DNA from: Corynebacterium sp. 74A
GTDB taxonomy: Bacteria; Actinomycetota; Actinomycetes; Mycobacteriales; Mycobacteriaceae
Direction of reading: 5' to 3'
NCBI RefSeq assembly: GCF_008930665.1
Contig: NZ_PQMG01000001.1
Span: 372,001-436,000, forward strand
DNA: 64,000 nucleotides
How positions within the stretch are numbered: the first letter of the stretch is position 1; each line of letters starts with the position of its first letter. This document shows, piece after piece, positions 9,008 to 18,523 of this stretch. Below the pieces are notes generated by a model. The model did not search any database and was not told the origin of the DNA. It was given only the letters and a program-made list of their open reading frames with translations. The position numbers and the translations under genes are program-made.

Positions 9008-9038
9008 GGGTGGCATGGGAAGAGATCCCATGCCACCC
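9008..9038 (-). terminator. Terminator hairpin downstream of proS
   Basis: A perfect 13-bp stem GGGTGGCATGGGA/TCCCATGCCACCC with loop AGAGA lies 70 bp past the proS stop. It also isolates proS from nagB downstream. Confidence 0.7.
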
Positions 9039-9107
9039 ACATTACACACTCATCAGACGTCGTATTTACGCAGGAGGCTGTCTCATTTCCTCGCGGCCTT
9101 GTGCCCT

Positions 9108-10874
9108 CTAACGACGCCCCTGCGTGACCAGCTCGACGAGATGATCAACCACCTCGTCCACGGCGATATTCTCTGCCTCGCTACCGCGCGGCCGCACCTC
9201 GATGGTGCCCTCCTTGTAGCCACGACCCACCACGGCCATGAAGGGCATACCCAACAGCTCGGCATCCTTAAACTTCACGCCAGCGCCAATCTTGGGGCGG
9301 TCATCGAAGAGCACATCAATACCCCGCGCCGACAACTCCTCGGCGAGTTTATCCGCGGCCTCTGCCGCCTCGGCATCCTTGTTGGCGATCACCACATGCA
9401 CCTCGTACGGGGCCACAGACACAGGCCATTTCAGGCCCTTCTCATCGTGTGTCTGCTCGGCGATCACAGCAAGTAGGCGGGACACGCCCACGCCATAGGA
9501 GCCCATCGTGGGCACCGCGCGCTTGCCATTCTCATCCAAAATCTGCACATCGAACGCCTCGGTGTATTTGCGGCCCAGCTGGAAGATGTGCCCGATCTCG
9601 ATACCGCGCTCGAGGGTGAGCACGCCCATTCCCTCCGGCGCGGGGTCGCCCTCGCGCACCTCGGCTGCCTCCACGTAGGCATCCACCTCGAAGTCACGCC
9701 CCACCGTCATGTTCACGCTGTGGTGGCCCGCGACATCGCCGCCGGTGATCCATGAGGTGCCGCGCACGACGCGCGGATCGGCGTACACGCTCAGTTCATG
9801 CTCATTGAGCGCGCGCGGGCCCACATAGCCCTTCACCAAAAACTGGTTGTGCGCAAAGTCCTTGTCCTCGGCGAGCTCCACTTCGGCAGGCTCGAAGCTG
9901 GCGGCCAGGCGACCCATGTCCACCTCGCGGTCGCCGGGCAGGACCACGCCCGCGAGGCGGGGTTTCTCGGCGCCGGGGTCAGTCACGCGCACCACGATGC
10001 ACTTGAGGGTATCGCTGGCCTCCACCGCGCGGCCCTCAATAGTGACGCCCTGTGTATTCGCCCACTCCACGAGCGCGGCGATCGTGGTCGCGCCAGGAGT
10101 TTCGTGATCCTCGGCGGCGGGGGCTGCCGCGGGATCACGTTCCTCCCCGGCCGGGGTCACCACGGCCTCGACATTGGCGGCATAGTCGCCCTCGGTGGCG
10201 CAGACAAAGGTGTCCTCGCCGGTGGGGCTGATAGCAAGGAACTCCTCGGAGGCCGAGCCGCCCATCGCGCCGGAGGTCGCAGCACAAATCACATACTCCA
10301 CACCCAGGCGGTCGAAAATGTTTTGATACGCCTGGCGGTGCAGCTGATAGGACTCCTCAAGCCCAGCATCATCCATGTTGAAGGAGTAGGAATCCTTCAT
10401 AATGAACTCGCGCCCGCGCAGGATACCGGCGCGGGGACGCTCCTCATCGCGATACTTGGTCTGCACCTGATAAAGGATGACGGGGAAATCCTTATAGGAG
10501 CTGTACATGTCCTTAACCGCGAGGGTGAACATCTCCTCGTGGGTCGGCCCGAGCAGCATGTCCGCGCCCTTGCGGTCCTTCAAGCGGAAGACGTTATCGC
10601 CGTATTCGGTCCACCGGTTGGACTGCTCATAGGGCCCGCGGGGCAGCAGGCCGGGGAAGCGCAGCTCCTGAGCGCCGATGGCGTTCATCTCCTCGCGCAC
10701 AACCTTTTCGATCTTGTCCAGCGCGCGCACTCCGAGCGGCAGCATGGAGTAGATGCCCGGCGCATTGCGTCGGAGGTATCCGGCGCGCACCAAAAGCTTG
10801 TGGCTAGGAACTTCAGCGTCGGCGGGATCATCGCGCAACGTGCGCAAAAAGAGCTGAGACAAGCGTGTAATCAT
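9108..10874 (-). CDS. proS: Prolyl-tRNA synthetase
   Basis: ProS attaches proline to tRNA-Pro. The 588-aa class II enzyme is the bacterial type with an editing insertion: motif 1 around [18 protein letters not shown], motif 2 with [21 protein letters not shown], an INS-like editing region in the middle (about residues 225-390), and the anticodon-binding domain at the C-terminus ([11 protein letters not shown]...). The ATG lies 32 bp from the divergent yaaA start, and a TAAGAT -10 element ends about nine bases upstream, so the mRNA is probably leaderless or nearly so. Confidence 0.97.
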   Translation of the reverse strand: MITRLSQLFLRTLRDDPADAEVPSHKLLVRAGYLRRNAPGIYSMLPLGVRALDKIEKVVREEMNAIGAQELRFPGLLPRGPYEQSNRWTEYGDNVFRLKDRKGADMLLGPTHEEMFTLAVKDMYSSYKDFPVILYQVQTKYRDEERPRAGILRGREFIMKDSYSFNMDDAGLEESYQLHRQAYQNIFDRLGVEYVICAATSGAMGGSASEEFLAISPTGEDTFVCATEGDYAANVEAVVTPAGEERDPAAAPAAEDHETPGATTIAALVEWANTQGVTIEGRAVEASDTLKCIVVRVTDPGAEKPRLAGVVLPGDREVDMGRLAASFEPAEVELAEDKDFAHNQFLVKGYVGPRALNEHELSVYADPRVVRGTSWITGGDVAGHHSVNMTVGRDFEVDAYVEAAEVREGDPAPEGMGVLTLERGIEIGHIFQLGRKYTEAFDVQILDENGKRAVPTMGSYGVGVSRLLAVIAEQTHDEKGLKWPVSVAPYEVHVVIANKDAEAAEAADKLAEELSARGIDVLFDDRPKIGAGVKFKDAELLGMPFMAVVGRGYKEGTIEVRPRGSEAENIAVDEVVDHLVELVTQGRR

Positions 10875-10906
10875 GGTGCCCGATCTTACTAGCTACACTC
10901 AAGGGC
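10875..10906. promoter_or_regulatory. Compact divergent promoter pair, proS / yaaA
   Basis: Only 32 bp separate the two start codons. TAAGAT on the minus strand (10883-10888) and TACACT on the plus strand (10895-10900) are placed to start transcription at or next to each start codon, predicting two leaderless mRNAs whose -35 regions lie in or near the opposite gene. Confidence 0.5.
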
Positions 10907-11641
10907 GTGCTCATTGTGCTCCCACCCTCTGAAACCAAGTCCTTTGGCGGCGATGGCGCGCCGCTGTCGCTCGATTCCCTCGGCTTCCCCGAACTGACTC
11001 CCCTGCGCCAGCAAATTATCGATGATCTGCGCGCTCTTGACGCTGCGGAGGCACGCGAGGCGCTGAAGTTGAAAAACAACTTTGATGAGGAGTTCGCCGC
11101 TAATCAGCAGCTGTGGACCTCCCCCACCACCCCAGCGCTGAGTCGCTACACGGGGGTGCTTTTCGACGCCCTCTCCCCGGCCACTCTCCCCCACGACCGG
11201 TGGAGCCAACTGGCTGTGGGCTCAGCACTCTTCGGCGTCGTGCGGGGACAGGATCTCATCCCCCATTACCGGCTGTCTGCGGGCACGAAGGTGCCGCGTC
11301 AGGAGGATCCCGCCGCCGCTGCACCAACGATGAAAAAGCGCTGGGGTGCAGCCATCACCGAGGCTCTGTCCGGCGTGGAGGGATTGGTGCTGGACTTCCG
11401 CTCGGGGGCGTATCAGAATCTTGGTCCGCTCTCCTCTGCGGCTACCGTGCGCGTGGAAACCACCGCGGGCAAGGTTGTGAGCCACTTCAATAAGCATTAC
11501 AAGGGCGAACTGGCCCGCGTGCTCTGCCTGCACGATGCGGAGCCGGAGACCCTCGATGAGGTAATCGAGATCGCCCAGGGCGCTGGTCTTTCTATTAGCC
11601 TCAGCAGCCCGACGCAGCTCACGCTCGTGGTGGATCGCTAG
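10907..11641 (+). CDS. yaaA: YaaA family peroxide-stress protein (DUF328)
   Basis: YaaA proteins lower free iron and protect against peroxide in E. coli; the biochemical activity here is inferred from the family only. The 244-aa product starts MLIVLPPSETKSFGGDG, the conserved family N-terminus, followed by YTGVLFDAL, the LIPHYRLSAGTKVP region and VLDFRSGAYQNL, all hallmarks of the family. The start is GTG; TACACT six bases upstream suggests a leaderless mRNA. The stop overlaps the convergent cobA stop as CTAG. Confidence 0.88.
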   Translation: MLIVLPPSETKSFGGDGAPLSLDSLGFPELTPLRQQIIDDLRALDAAEAREALKLKNNFDEEFAANQQLWTSPTTPALSRYTGVLFDALSPATLPHDRWSQLAVGSALFGVVRGQDLIPHYRLSAGTKVPRQEDPAAAAPTMKKRWGAAITEALSGVEGLVLDFRSGAYQNLGPLSSAATVRVETTAGKVVSHFNKHYKGELARVLCLHDAEPETLDEVIEIAQGAGLSISLSSPTQLTLVVDR

Positions 11642-12372
11642 GCGTTCGGCAGGGTGAGTCCTGCCACCTCGCCGATCACCAGCACTGCGGGCGGAGCAAT
11701 GCCGTCCTCGCGGATAGAGGCGCCCAGCGTCGCGAGCGTGCAGCGCAGCACTTTTTGCTCAGCGGTCGTGCCTTCTTGAATTACGGCTGCGGGGGTCTCG
11801 GGGCTGCGGCCATCGGCCATCAATCGCTCCGCGATGACCCCGGAATTTTTCACGCCCATAATCACCACGAGGGTGCCGCCGGTGTGCGCCAGTGCCGTCC
11901 AATCGTTGAGCGAGTTGGGGTTATCGGGGGCGAGATGCCCCGAGATCACGGTGAAGGAATGCACCATCCCGCGCTGCGTCACGGGGATATCGGCGGCGGC
12001 CGGAACAGCGATGGCGCTGGTTACGCCCGGCACAACGGTGCACGCGATACCAGCTTCGGCACAGGCCTGTGCCTCTTCGAAACCGCGGCCAAACACATAA
12101 GGGTCGCCGCCTTTGAGCCGCGCCACCTTCTTCCCGGCACGGGCGTGGGTCACCAGCAGCTCATTGGTTTTTTCTTGGGCTACTTGCCGGCCATAGGGCA
12201 GCTTCGAGACGTCGATGATCTCTTTGGTCGAGACATCGCAGAGTTTGTCCAATTCGGCGCTTGGACCGAGGTGATCGGTGAGGATCACATCGGCCTCTTG
12301 CAGGGCATGCATGCCGCGCACCGTAATCAGATCCCACGCTCCGGGTCCGCCACCAATCAGAGTCACTGTCAT
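11638..12372 (-). CDS. cobA: Uroporphyrinogen-III C-methyltransferase
   Basis: CobA uses S-adenosylmethionine to methylate uroporphyrinogen III at C-2 and C-7, giving precorrin-2, the branch point to cobalamin and siroheme. The 244-aa single-domain enzyme shows VTLIGGGPGAWDLITVRG, the LKGGDPYVFGRG loop, and PGVTSAIAVPAAADIPVTQRG, all typical of SUMT. It has no fused HemD or CysG domain. It lies just downstream of cobB in the same direction (40-bp gap), consistent with a cobO-cobB-cobA unit. The last four bases are shared with the convergent yaaA stop. Confidence 0.96.
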   Translation of the reverse strand: MTVTLIGGGPGAWDLITVRGMHALQEADVILTDHLGPSAELDKLCDVSTKEIIDVSKLPYGRQVAQEKTNELLVTHARAGKKVARLKGGDPYVFGRGFEEAQACAEAGIACTVVPGVTSAIAVPAAADIPVTQRGMVHSFTVISGHLAPDNPNSLNDWTALAHTGGTLVVIMGVKNSGVIAERLMADGRSPETPAAVIQEGTTAEQKVLRCTLATLGASIREDGIAPPAVLVIGEVAGLTLPNA

Positions 12373-12411
12373 GAATTGTGAGTGTAGTGGCCTTGGTGGG
12401 CAAAAATCGAT

Positions 12412-13776
12412 TTAGCGATGCCTGCCCGCAGTGCACACAAAGTTCTCGATCGAGTGGGGAACGCTGGCGGGATGGACGTGGAGATAGGAGGCGTGGATCG
12501 TTGCGGACACAAAGCCTTCGGCCACCGCAGTGCCATCCCAGCCCCGCCAGCCCCAGGCCGGGCGGAAACCGGGTGCGGTCTCCTCGGCGAGGGCGGTGTG
12601 GTGAAACTCGTGACCGGTGACTCTGTGGCCGGCCTCGTAAAGCACCGAGGATTCCAGCGCCACGGCTTCCCGATAGCCCAGTTTCAGGCGGCGGCCCATG
12701 GCGCCATGGGTGCCGATCGCCCCCACCATGGGATGGGCGTCGAGGGTTTTGAGCAGCCACAGCAGTCCCGCGCATTCGGCGTGGACCGGTTTGCCGGCGG
12801 CTATGTGCTCGCGCACCCCGGCGGTAACACTATGCCGGGCGGCGAGTTCTTCCACATGTTCCTCGGGAAATCCGCCGGGCACAATGAGCCCTTCGCACTC
12901 GGGGAGTTCCTCGTGCAAGGGATCGAATTCCAGCACCTCGGCGCCAGCGGCACGCAGCAGCTCGGTGTGCTCGGCATAGGCGAAGCTGAACACCGGCCCC
13001 GAAGCCAGAGCGATACGCGGGGCGGTGCCCACGGCGTGGACCTCTGCGGCCGGATCCCAGGCGGGACCGGTATAGGCGCAGGAGGCCAGCTCGAGAATGG
13101 CATCGATGTCCACGTAGTTCTCGATCATGTCCGCCATGCGCTCGACGGATTCGACGGCGGCACCGCCCCGTTCGACGGCGGTCACGAGTCCGAGGTGTCG
13201 GGACGGTACTTCCACCTTGTCGATGCGCGGGATGATGCCCACCACTGGCACCCCTGAGTTTTCGATGGCGCGGCGACACACCTCGGCGTGCCGATCGGTG
13301 CCTGCCTTGTTAATGATCGCCCCAGCGATGCGTACATGGGGGTTATGCATGGCAAAACCGCGCACAATCGCGCCTGCAGATTGACTCATGCCGCGGACAT
13401 CCACGACGAGGATCACGGGCAGCCCGAGCGCGGCGGCAATCTCAGCGGTGGAACCGGCACCGGCGTCTTCTGGTGAGTCGGTGATGCGGCCATCGAAGAG
13501 CCCCATCACGCCTTCCACCACGGCGATATCGCAGCCGGCGGCGCCGTGAGCATAGAGTGGGCCGATGCGATCGACGGAGCACATCACCGAATCGAGGTTG
13601 CGGCCCACACGCCCCGAGGCTAGGCCGTGATAGCCGGGATCGATATAGTCCGGCCCCACTTTGAACGGCGCGACGTTCATGCGCCGGGCCAGCGCCCCCA
13701 TCAAGCCCGTGGCGATGGTAGTTTTGCCCGTCCCCGAGGCCGTGGCCGCGATGCACACACCGGGCACGCTTACCAT
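12412..13776 (-). CDS. cobB: Cobyrinic acid a,c-diamide synthase
   Basis: CobB/CbiA amidates the a and c side chains of cobyrinic acid using glutamine and ATP. The 454-aa protein has the N-terminal P-loop dethiobiotin-synthetase-like domain (ATASGTGKTTIATGLMGAL, then GPDYIDPGYH) and a C-terminal class I glutamine amidotransferase domain with GGFPEEHVEEL and the Cys-containing HAECAGLLWLL. The frame is open upstream to 13959, but that part overlaps cobO; the ATG at 13774-13776 begins the conserved domain. It overlaps the cobO 3' end by seven bases, so the two are probably coupled. Confidence 0.95.
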   Translation of the reverse strand: MVSVPGVCIAATASGTGKTTIATGLMGALARRMNVAPFKVGPDYIDPGYHGLASGRVGRNLDSVMCSVDRIGPLYAHGAAGCDIAVVEGVMGLFDGRITDSPEDAGAGSTAEIAAALGLPVILVVDVRGMSQSAGAIVRGFAMHNPHVRIAGAIINKAGTDRHAEVCRRAIENSGVPVVGIIPRIDKVEVPSRHLGLVTAVERGGAAVESVERMADMIENYVDIDAILELASCAYTGPAWDPAAEVHAVGTAPRIALASGPVFSFAYAEHTELLRAAGAEVLEFDPLHEELPECEGLIVPGGFPEEHVEELAARHSVTAGVREHIAAGKPVHAECAGLLWLLKTLDAHPMVGAIGTHGAMGRRLKLGYREAVALESSVLYEAGHRVTGHEFHHTALAEETAPGFRPAWGWRGWDGTAVAEGFVSATIHASYLHVHPASVPHSIENFVCTAGRHR

Positions 13777-14378
13777 TCGATCCCCTTCTGGCCCTTGCGG
13801 CCTTGGTCCATGGGGTGCTTGACCTTGGTCATAGTGGTGACCAAGTCCGCCACCTCGAGCAGGCGCGGGTCCGCATCGCGGCCCGTCATCACCACATGCT
13901 GGGTGCCGGGGCGAGTGCGTAATGTCTCCACCACATCCTCGACGTCGATCCACCCCCACTTAATGGGATAGGTGAACTCGTCGAGCACATAGAGATCATG
14001 GGTTTCATTGGCCAGGCGGCGCTTGATTTCCTCCCAGCCTTCGCGGGCGTCGCGGGCGTGGTCTTGTTCATCGCCACGCTTTTTCGCCCAGCTCCAACCC
14101 TCGCCCATCTTGTGCCACTCCACGAGCGGCTCATCGCTGAGCTCGTTGAGGCGCAGGAAGACCGATTCTTCCCCGACCCGCCATTTGGCGGATTTCACGA
14201 ATTGGAATACGCCGATCTTCCAGCCTTGATTCCAGGCGCGCAGTGCCATGCCGAAGGCGGCGGTGGACTTTCCTTTTCCTTCCCCGGTGTGCACCGCGGT
14301 CACCGGCAGCATGCGTCGCTGCCGGGTGGTGAGGCCATCATCGGGAATATTTTTCGGATCAACTTTGCCTTGGGGCAT
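13770..14378 (-). CDS. cobO: Cob(I)yrinic acid a,c-diamide adenosyltransferase (CobO type)
   Basis: CobO transfers the adenosyl group of ATP to cob(I)yrinic acid a,c-diamide. The 202-aa protein starts MPQGKVDPKNIPDDGLTTRQ and has the Walker A TGEGKGKSTAAFG, GVFQFVKSAKW, YVLDEFTYPIKWGW and VVMTGRDADPRLLEVADLVT, all diagnostic of CobO/BtuR. The upstream open frame adds 19 codons without similarity. It heads a cobO-cobB-cobA run and follows the chelatase gene after about 95 bp. Confidence 0.96.
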   Translation of the reverse strand: MPQGKVDPKNIPDDGLTTRQRRMLPVTAVHTGEGKGKSTAAFGMALRAWNQGWKIGVFQFVKSAKWRVGEESVFLRLNELSDEPLVEWHKMGEGWSWAKKRGDEQDHARDAREGWEEIKRRLANETHDLYVLDEFTYPIKWGWIDVEDVVETLRTRPGTQHVVMTGRDADPRLLEVADLVTTMTKVKHPMDQGRKGQKGIEW

Positions 14379-14474
14379 CGGGTGGGGCTCGCTTTCGCAC
14401 AGGGGGTGTATCTCTGAGCCATAGTAGCGAGACACACCCCGCCTCCCTGCCGCGGGGTGGTCCGCCCCACTCCT

Positions 14475-15248
14475 TTAAAGCGACTCAATGGCGCCGGCGA
14501 CGTTATCGGAATTGAGCTCCGCAAGCTGCACGCAGGGAGCGCGCAGATGCTCCGCGAGGGTGCGCGCTAGCCCCAGCCGTACTCGGGCGGAGACCTCGCA
14601 GTCGATCACGATGGACCCGCTGAGCCCCTTGGCCGTGATAGCATCGGCGGCCGCATAGGCCTCTTTCATCCCATAGTTACCAGTGGCACGGCCGTCGCTG
14701 AGCACCACCATGATGGCGCGGCGACCCGGTTCCTTCCGAGCTTGGCGGGTGATGAGCTCATCTGCCATCACCAGCCCCTCGGCCAGCGGGGTGCGCCCGC
14801 CGACCCGAGCGGATTCGAGACGACGCCGCGCCACATCAATGGAACTGGTCGGTGGCAGCAAAAGCTCGGGGGCACGGCCACGCACGGTAATCACCGCCAC
14901 CTTGTCGCGGCGGATATAGGCGTCTTTCAAAATTGATTCCACCGCACCGGTGACCGCCTCGAGGCGGGTGTGGCCAGCCACCGAACCGGAGGCGTCCACC
15001 ACGAAGACGATGAGATTAGATTCCCTGCCCGCCTTGATGGAAGAACGCAGATCCTCCGGCCGCAGCTCCAAACGCCCATTGCTTATGATGGCGCCGCGCT
15101 CGGCGGCCGCCATGGCGGTGGCCACCACATGCACTCCCCTGCCGTGAGTGGTGGAGCGAATCACCGCCCCTTCACTCGACAGCGCCTTGGAACGTCGGCC
15201 CGGATTGGCTTCCTCGCCCATGCCCCGCCGGCGCAGTGTTCTAGCGGA
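14475..15248 (-). CDS. chlD: Chelatase subunit D-like part (VWA domain), probably fused to the upstream ChlI part by +1 frameshift
   Basis: The C-terminal half of a magnesium/cobalt chelatase D subunit. The visible part reads [22 protein letters not shown], a conserved linker, then a von Willebrand A domain with MIDAS residues [15 protein letters not shown] and LSDGRATGN. The boundary given is the first base after a +1 shift at CCC-TTT-C in the chlI frame; this joins APF to SARTLRRRG and makes a protein of about 621 aa, near the roughly 629 aa of the single-ORF mycobacterial homologue. Independent starts at ATG 15287 or ATG 15221 lack well-placed ribosome-binding sites. In the cobalamin setting it would work with CobN to insert cobalt; cobN is not in this window. 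Confidence 0.8.
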   Translation of the reverse strand, partial: SARTLRRRGMGEEANPGRRSKALSSEGAVIRSTTHGRGVHVVATAMAAAERGAIISNGRLELRPEDLRSSIKAGRESNLIVFVVDASGSVAGHTRLEAVTGAVESILKDAYIRRDKVAVITVRGRAPELLLPPTSSIDVARRRLESARVGGRTPLAEGLVMADELITRQARKEPGRRAIMVVLSDGRATGNYGMKEAYAAADAITAKGLSGSIVIDCEVSARVRLGLARTLAEHLRAPCVQLAELNSDNVAGAIESL

Positions 15249-16341
15249 GAAAGGGAGCGCCCATCGAGGCGCTATCACCCTTTCCATCGCCGCGCTGCGG
15301 CTGCTCCTCCTGCGGCGTCTCCTCGGACTCCTCCTGCTCCGGCGCGGAGGGCTCCTCCGAGCTATCGGCAGGCTCATCCTCCTGCGGCGGTTCGGTGTTC
15401 TGCTCGGGATCGGGGTTATCGTTGATGGCCTCGTCGAGCTTCTCGTCCAACTCGGAGTCGTCGATTCCGGGCTCATCGAAGGGATTGCGGCGCTTGCGGT
15501 GCGGCAGCGCGAGCTGGGCGGCCACGCGCACGTCCTCGTCCTCCACGATCTCGCTGCCACGCAGTGCTGCGTGGGCGATAGCGGTACGGGCGATTACGAT
15601 ATCGGCGCGCATGCCATCGACATCGAAGGCGGCGCAGAGCTGGGCGATACGCGCCACCTGTACGGTCGGCAACTCCACCTGCGCCACGGCGGCGCGAGCC
15701 TGATCCAGCTGCTCTTTGAGCTCGGTTTCCTGCTCCTGCCACTGGGCGGCAAAACCGTGGGGGTCGTTTTCATAGGCCAAGCGGCGGGTAATGATCTCCC
15801 CGCGCACGGCCGGGTCCTTCGAGCCGGTGACTTCCACCGCAAGCCCGAAACGGTCGAGCAACTGCGGGCGCAGCTCCCCCTCTTCGGGGTTCATGGTACC
15901 CACCAGCACGAATTTGGCGGGGGCGCTATAGGAGACACCATCGCGCTCAATACTGACCCGCCCGGTAGCGGCGGCATCAAGCAGCGCGTCCACGAGGTGA
16001 TCGGCGAGCAGATTAACTTCGTCCACGTACAGAATGCCGCCATCGGCCTCGGCGAGCAGACCGGGCTGGTACTCGGCTTTACCGGTGCTCAGGATGGTCT
16101 CCACGTTGAGGGATCCCACCACGCGATCTTCAGTGGCGCCGAGGGGAAGGTTCACGAGGGAACCGTCGAGAAGCGGAGCGAAGCCACGCACCATGGTGGT
16201 CTTGGCGGTGCCTTTTTCTCCACGCACGCACACACCCCCAATCCCTGGTGAGATGGCGTTGAGAAGCAGGGCCAGCCGGAGCTGTTCCTGCCCCACGATC
16301 GCGGTAAATGGAAAACCAGGAACGGGGGTGTGTTCAGTCAC
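15241..16341 (-). CDS. chlI: Chelatase subunit I-like AAA+ ATPase (short product of the chlI/chlD locus)
   Basis: A 366-aa AAA+ ATPase of the BchI/ChlI family, driving cobalt or magnesium chelation. It has [19 protein letters not shown], the Walker A loop [12 protein letters not shown], Walker [13 protein letters not shown], the [21 protein letters not shown] sensor region and a lid domain; an acidic Glu/Pro/Asp-rich linker (about residues 280-350) follows, as in ChlD-type proteins. It ends abruptly at MGAPFLR. The GTG start at 16339-16341 follows GAGGATTAAT; upstream open codons lie within mqo. The acidic linker shows this is the N-terminal half of a ChlD-type protein rather than a standalone ChlI. 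Confidence 0.88.
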   Translation of the reverse strand: MTEHTPVPGFPFTAIVGQEQLRLALLLNAISPGIGGVCVRGEKGTAKTTMVRGFAPLLDGSLVNLPLGATEDRVVGSLNVETILSTGKAEYQPGLLAEADGGILYVDEVNLLADHLVDALLDAAATGRVSIERDGVSYSAPAKFVLVGTMNPEEGELRPQLLDRFGLAVEVTGSKDPAVRGEIITRRLAYENDPHGFAAQWQEQETELKEQLDQARAAVAQVELPTVQVARIAQLCAAFDVDGMRADIVIARTAIAHAALRGSEIVEDEDVRVAAQLALPHRKRRNPFDEPGIDDSELDEKLDEAINDNPDPEQNTEPPQEDEPADSSEEPSAPEQEESEETPQEEQPQRGDGKGDSASMGAPFLR

Positions 16342-16342
16342 A

Positions 16343-17845
16343 TTAATCCTCGAGCTTGAGTGTCTTTTGGGTACGCTCCCACGTCTCCTCGAAGAGCTGC
16401 GGGTTCGCTGCCAGCTTAACACCGTAGGAGGGAACCATATCCTTAATCTTCGGTCCCCACTCCACCATGCGCTCGCCGAAGCAGCGCTCCAGCACCTCAA
16501 GCATGGCTGCCGGGGCGATGGACGCACCTGGGGAGGCACCGAGAATACCGGCGATAGAGCCCTCGGAGTTATTGATCAGCGAGGTACCGAACGCGAGAGT
16601 AGAGAAGGACGGTCCGGCGACCGGCTGGATAGCCTGGACGCGCTGGCCGGCGGTAACCAGTTCCCAATCCTCATCACGGGCGGTCGGCATGTACTCACGC
16701 AGCGACTCCATGCGTGCCTTCTGATCCTTGAGCAGCTCGGTAATCAGGTACTTGGTCAGGCCCATCTCCTGCACGCCCACGCCCACATAGGACAGCAGGT
16801 TCGTAACGCGGATGGACTTGAACAGGTCCAGGTTGGAGCCGGTCTTGAGGAACTTCGGGGTCCAGCCCGCGTAGGGGCCGAAGAGCAGGCCGCGCTTGCC
16901 GTCAATCACGCGGGTATCGAGGTGCGGCACCGACATCGGCGGAGCGCCCACAGAAGCCTTGCCGTAGACCTTAGCGGCGTGCTGCTCGATGAGCTCCTCG
17001 TTGGTGCAGCGCAGCCACTGGCCGGACACGGGGAATCCGCCCCAGCCGCGAATCTCGGGGATGCCGGACTTCTGCAGCAGCGGCAGCGCCATACCGCCGG
17101 CACCGACGAACACGAAGTTTGCGGTAATCACGGAGGTATCACCGGTGTGCACGTTGGTGGTGGTGATCTTCCACTTCTTGCCATCCTGGCTGAGGTTTTT
17201 CACCTCGTGGCCGTAGCGCAGCTCGGTGCCGGCCTCCTTCAGGCCCTCGATGAACTGCTTGGTTTGGGCACCGTAGTTGATGTCCGTACCAGCGGAGGTC
17301 CACGAGATAGATACCGGCTCCTTGGCGAAGTCACGGCCCTGCGCCATCAACGGCAGCTTCTCGGAGAAGACAGCGTCGTCATCGGAGTACTCCATGCCCG
17401 GGAAGAGCGGGTGACCCTTGAGAGCATCGAAGCGCTTCTTCAGATATGCCACCTGGTCCTCGCCGTGAGCGAAGGACACGTGAGGCACGGGGTTGATGAA
17501 CTCGCGCGGATCCTTCAAAATCCCAGTGTCCAGCTGGTGCGACCAGAACTGGCGCGACACCTGGAACTTCTCGTTGATGTTGATGGCCTTGTCAATGTCA
17601 ATACGCCCCTTGACCTCAGGGGTGTAGTTGAGCTCGCACAGGGCGGAGTGGCCCGTTCCTGCGTTGTTCCAGGGGGAGGAGGACTCCTGAGCTGGGGCGT
17701 CGAGCCGCTCCAGAATGAGCTGGCTCCACGAGGGCTCCAGCTGCTTCAACATTGCGGCGAGGGTGGCGCTCATGATGCCGGCGCCAACAAACGCTACATC
17801 CACTTCATCGCGTACCTGGGCAGTAGCTGCCTTGGAATCTGACAC
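16343..17845 (-). CDS. mqo: Malate:quinone oxidoreductase
   Basis: Mqo oxidises malate to oxaloacetate and passes electrons to the quinone pool; it is the main TCA malate enzyme of corynebacteria. The 500-aa FAD protein begins [20 protein letters not shown], with the dinucleotide-binding motif [13 protein letters not shown], and has the [34 protein letters not shown] and LFGPYAGW motifs of the family. The start is GTG, with AAGGAAG about ten bases upstream, and a 12-bp palindrome CTGACGTGTCAG spans it. It ends next to the chlI GTG, so chlI may be co-transcribed. Confidence 0.98.
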   Translation of the reverse strand: MSDSKAATAQVRDEVDVAFVGAGIMSATLAAMLKQLEPSWSQLILERLDAPAQESSSPWNNAGTGHSALCELNYTPEVKGRIDIDKAININEKFQVSRQFWSHQLDTGILKDPREFINPVPHVSFAHGEDQVAYLKKRFDALKGHPLFPGMEYSDDDAVFSEKLPLMAQGRDFAKEPVSISWTSAGTDINYGAQTKQFIEGLKEAGTELRYGHEVKNLSQDGKKWKITTTNVHTGDTSVITANFVFVGAGGMALPLLQKSGIPEIRGWGGFPVSGQWLRCTNEELIEQHAAKVYGKASVGAPPMSVPHLDTRVIDGKRGLLFGPYAGWTPKFLKTGSNLDLFKSIRVTNLLSYVGVGVQEMGLTKYLITELLKDQKARMESLREYMPTARDEDWELVTAGQRVQAIQPVAGPSFSTLAFGTSLINNSEGSIAGILGASPGASIAPAAMLEVLERCFGERMVEWGPKIKDMVPSYGVKLAANPQLFEETWERTQKTLKLED

Positions 17846-18523
17846 GTCAGTCCAACTTCCTTAATTCTCTATCTACGGTGCTCTCACGCGTTGTGCATTG
17901 TCTCTATTAGGTCCCGCACAGAATTCAGCCTGAACTACCCACCACCACAGAAACGACGAGCGGCGAGCAGACACAGCAGAACGGGTGCGACCCCTACAAA
18001 CGCCTCGCAACCACCGGCACTCGAGACGGGTGCACGCGGGGCGCGGGTGCGTTTGTGCTGGTTCAAGTTTACGCGCCTACGCAGGCCAACAAATACTCTT
18101 TTAGAGGTCCTACCACTACCCTTTTCGCGCCTCTTTCGGCGCGGCGCGCGTCGACACAGCAAAGAAGGCACCATCACGCTGGCGTTTTCACAGCAAGAGC
18201 TCAGCATTATTCACCGGCCCTAAGCACAGGGAATTGCATGAAACCACCTCTTTTTTACCCCCAAAAGAGCGAAACTGGGCGTGCACTCCGCCTCCACCTT
18301 TTTGATTGTGTGGACTAGCCATCGCGCCGTGAACAGCGCCGCCGTCGCTGACCGGGTGTGCTCGAGCCGGCCAGCGCGAGAGGTGCACACCGCAGCCCAG
18401 CGCGGCCAGACCGCATGGTGCCCACACGGGTACTGCATCATCTGTGCTTTCCCGTCGATCTGGGCGCGTAAAGTTGGCCGCGCGAGAATGCTCCATGGCC
18501 AAGAAGGTAAGGGATGAAGCGAA
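17846..18523. other. 678-bp region between divergent mqo and the hydrolase gene
   Basis: No convincing protein gene. It should hold the mqo promoter (minus strand) and that of the hydrolase (plus strand). No clear -35/-10 pair or tRNA-like fold was recognised. A GGTGTGC...GCACACC inverted repeat occurs at about 18354-18390, and a 10-codon ORF (18495-18527) overlaps the hydrolase start. It is the longest non-coding stretch in the window and could hide a small RNA. Confidence 0.5.

Noticed and set aside
15221..15287. chlD as an independent gene starting at ATG 15287 or 15221
   Set aside because: Neither start has a properly spaced ribosome-binding site, and both would leave chlI ending in a truncated conserved motif; kept only as an alternative to frameshifting.
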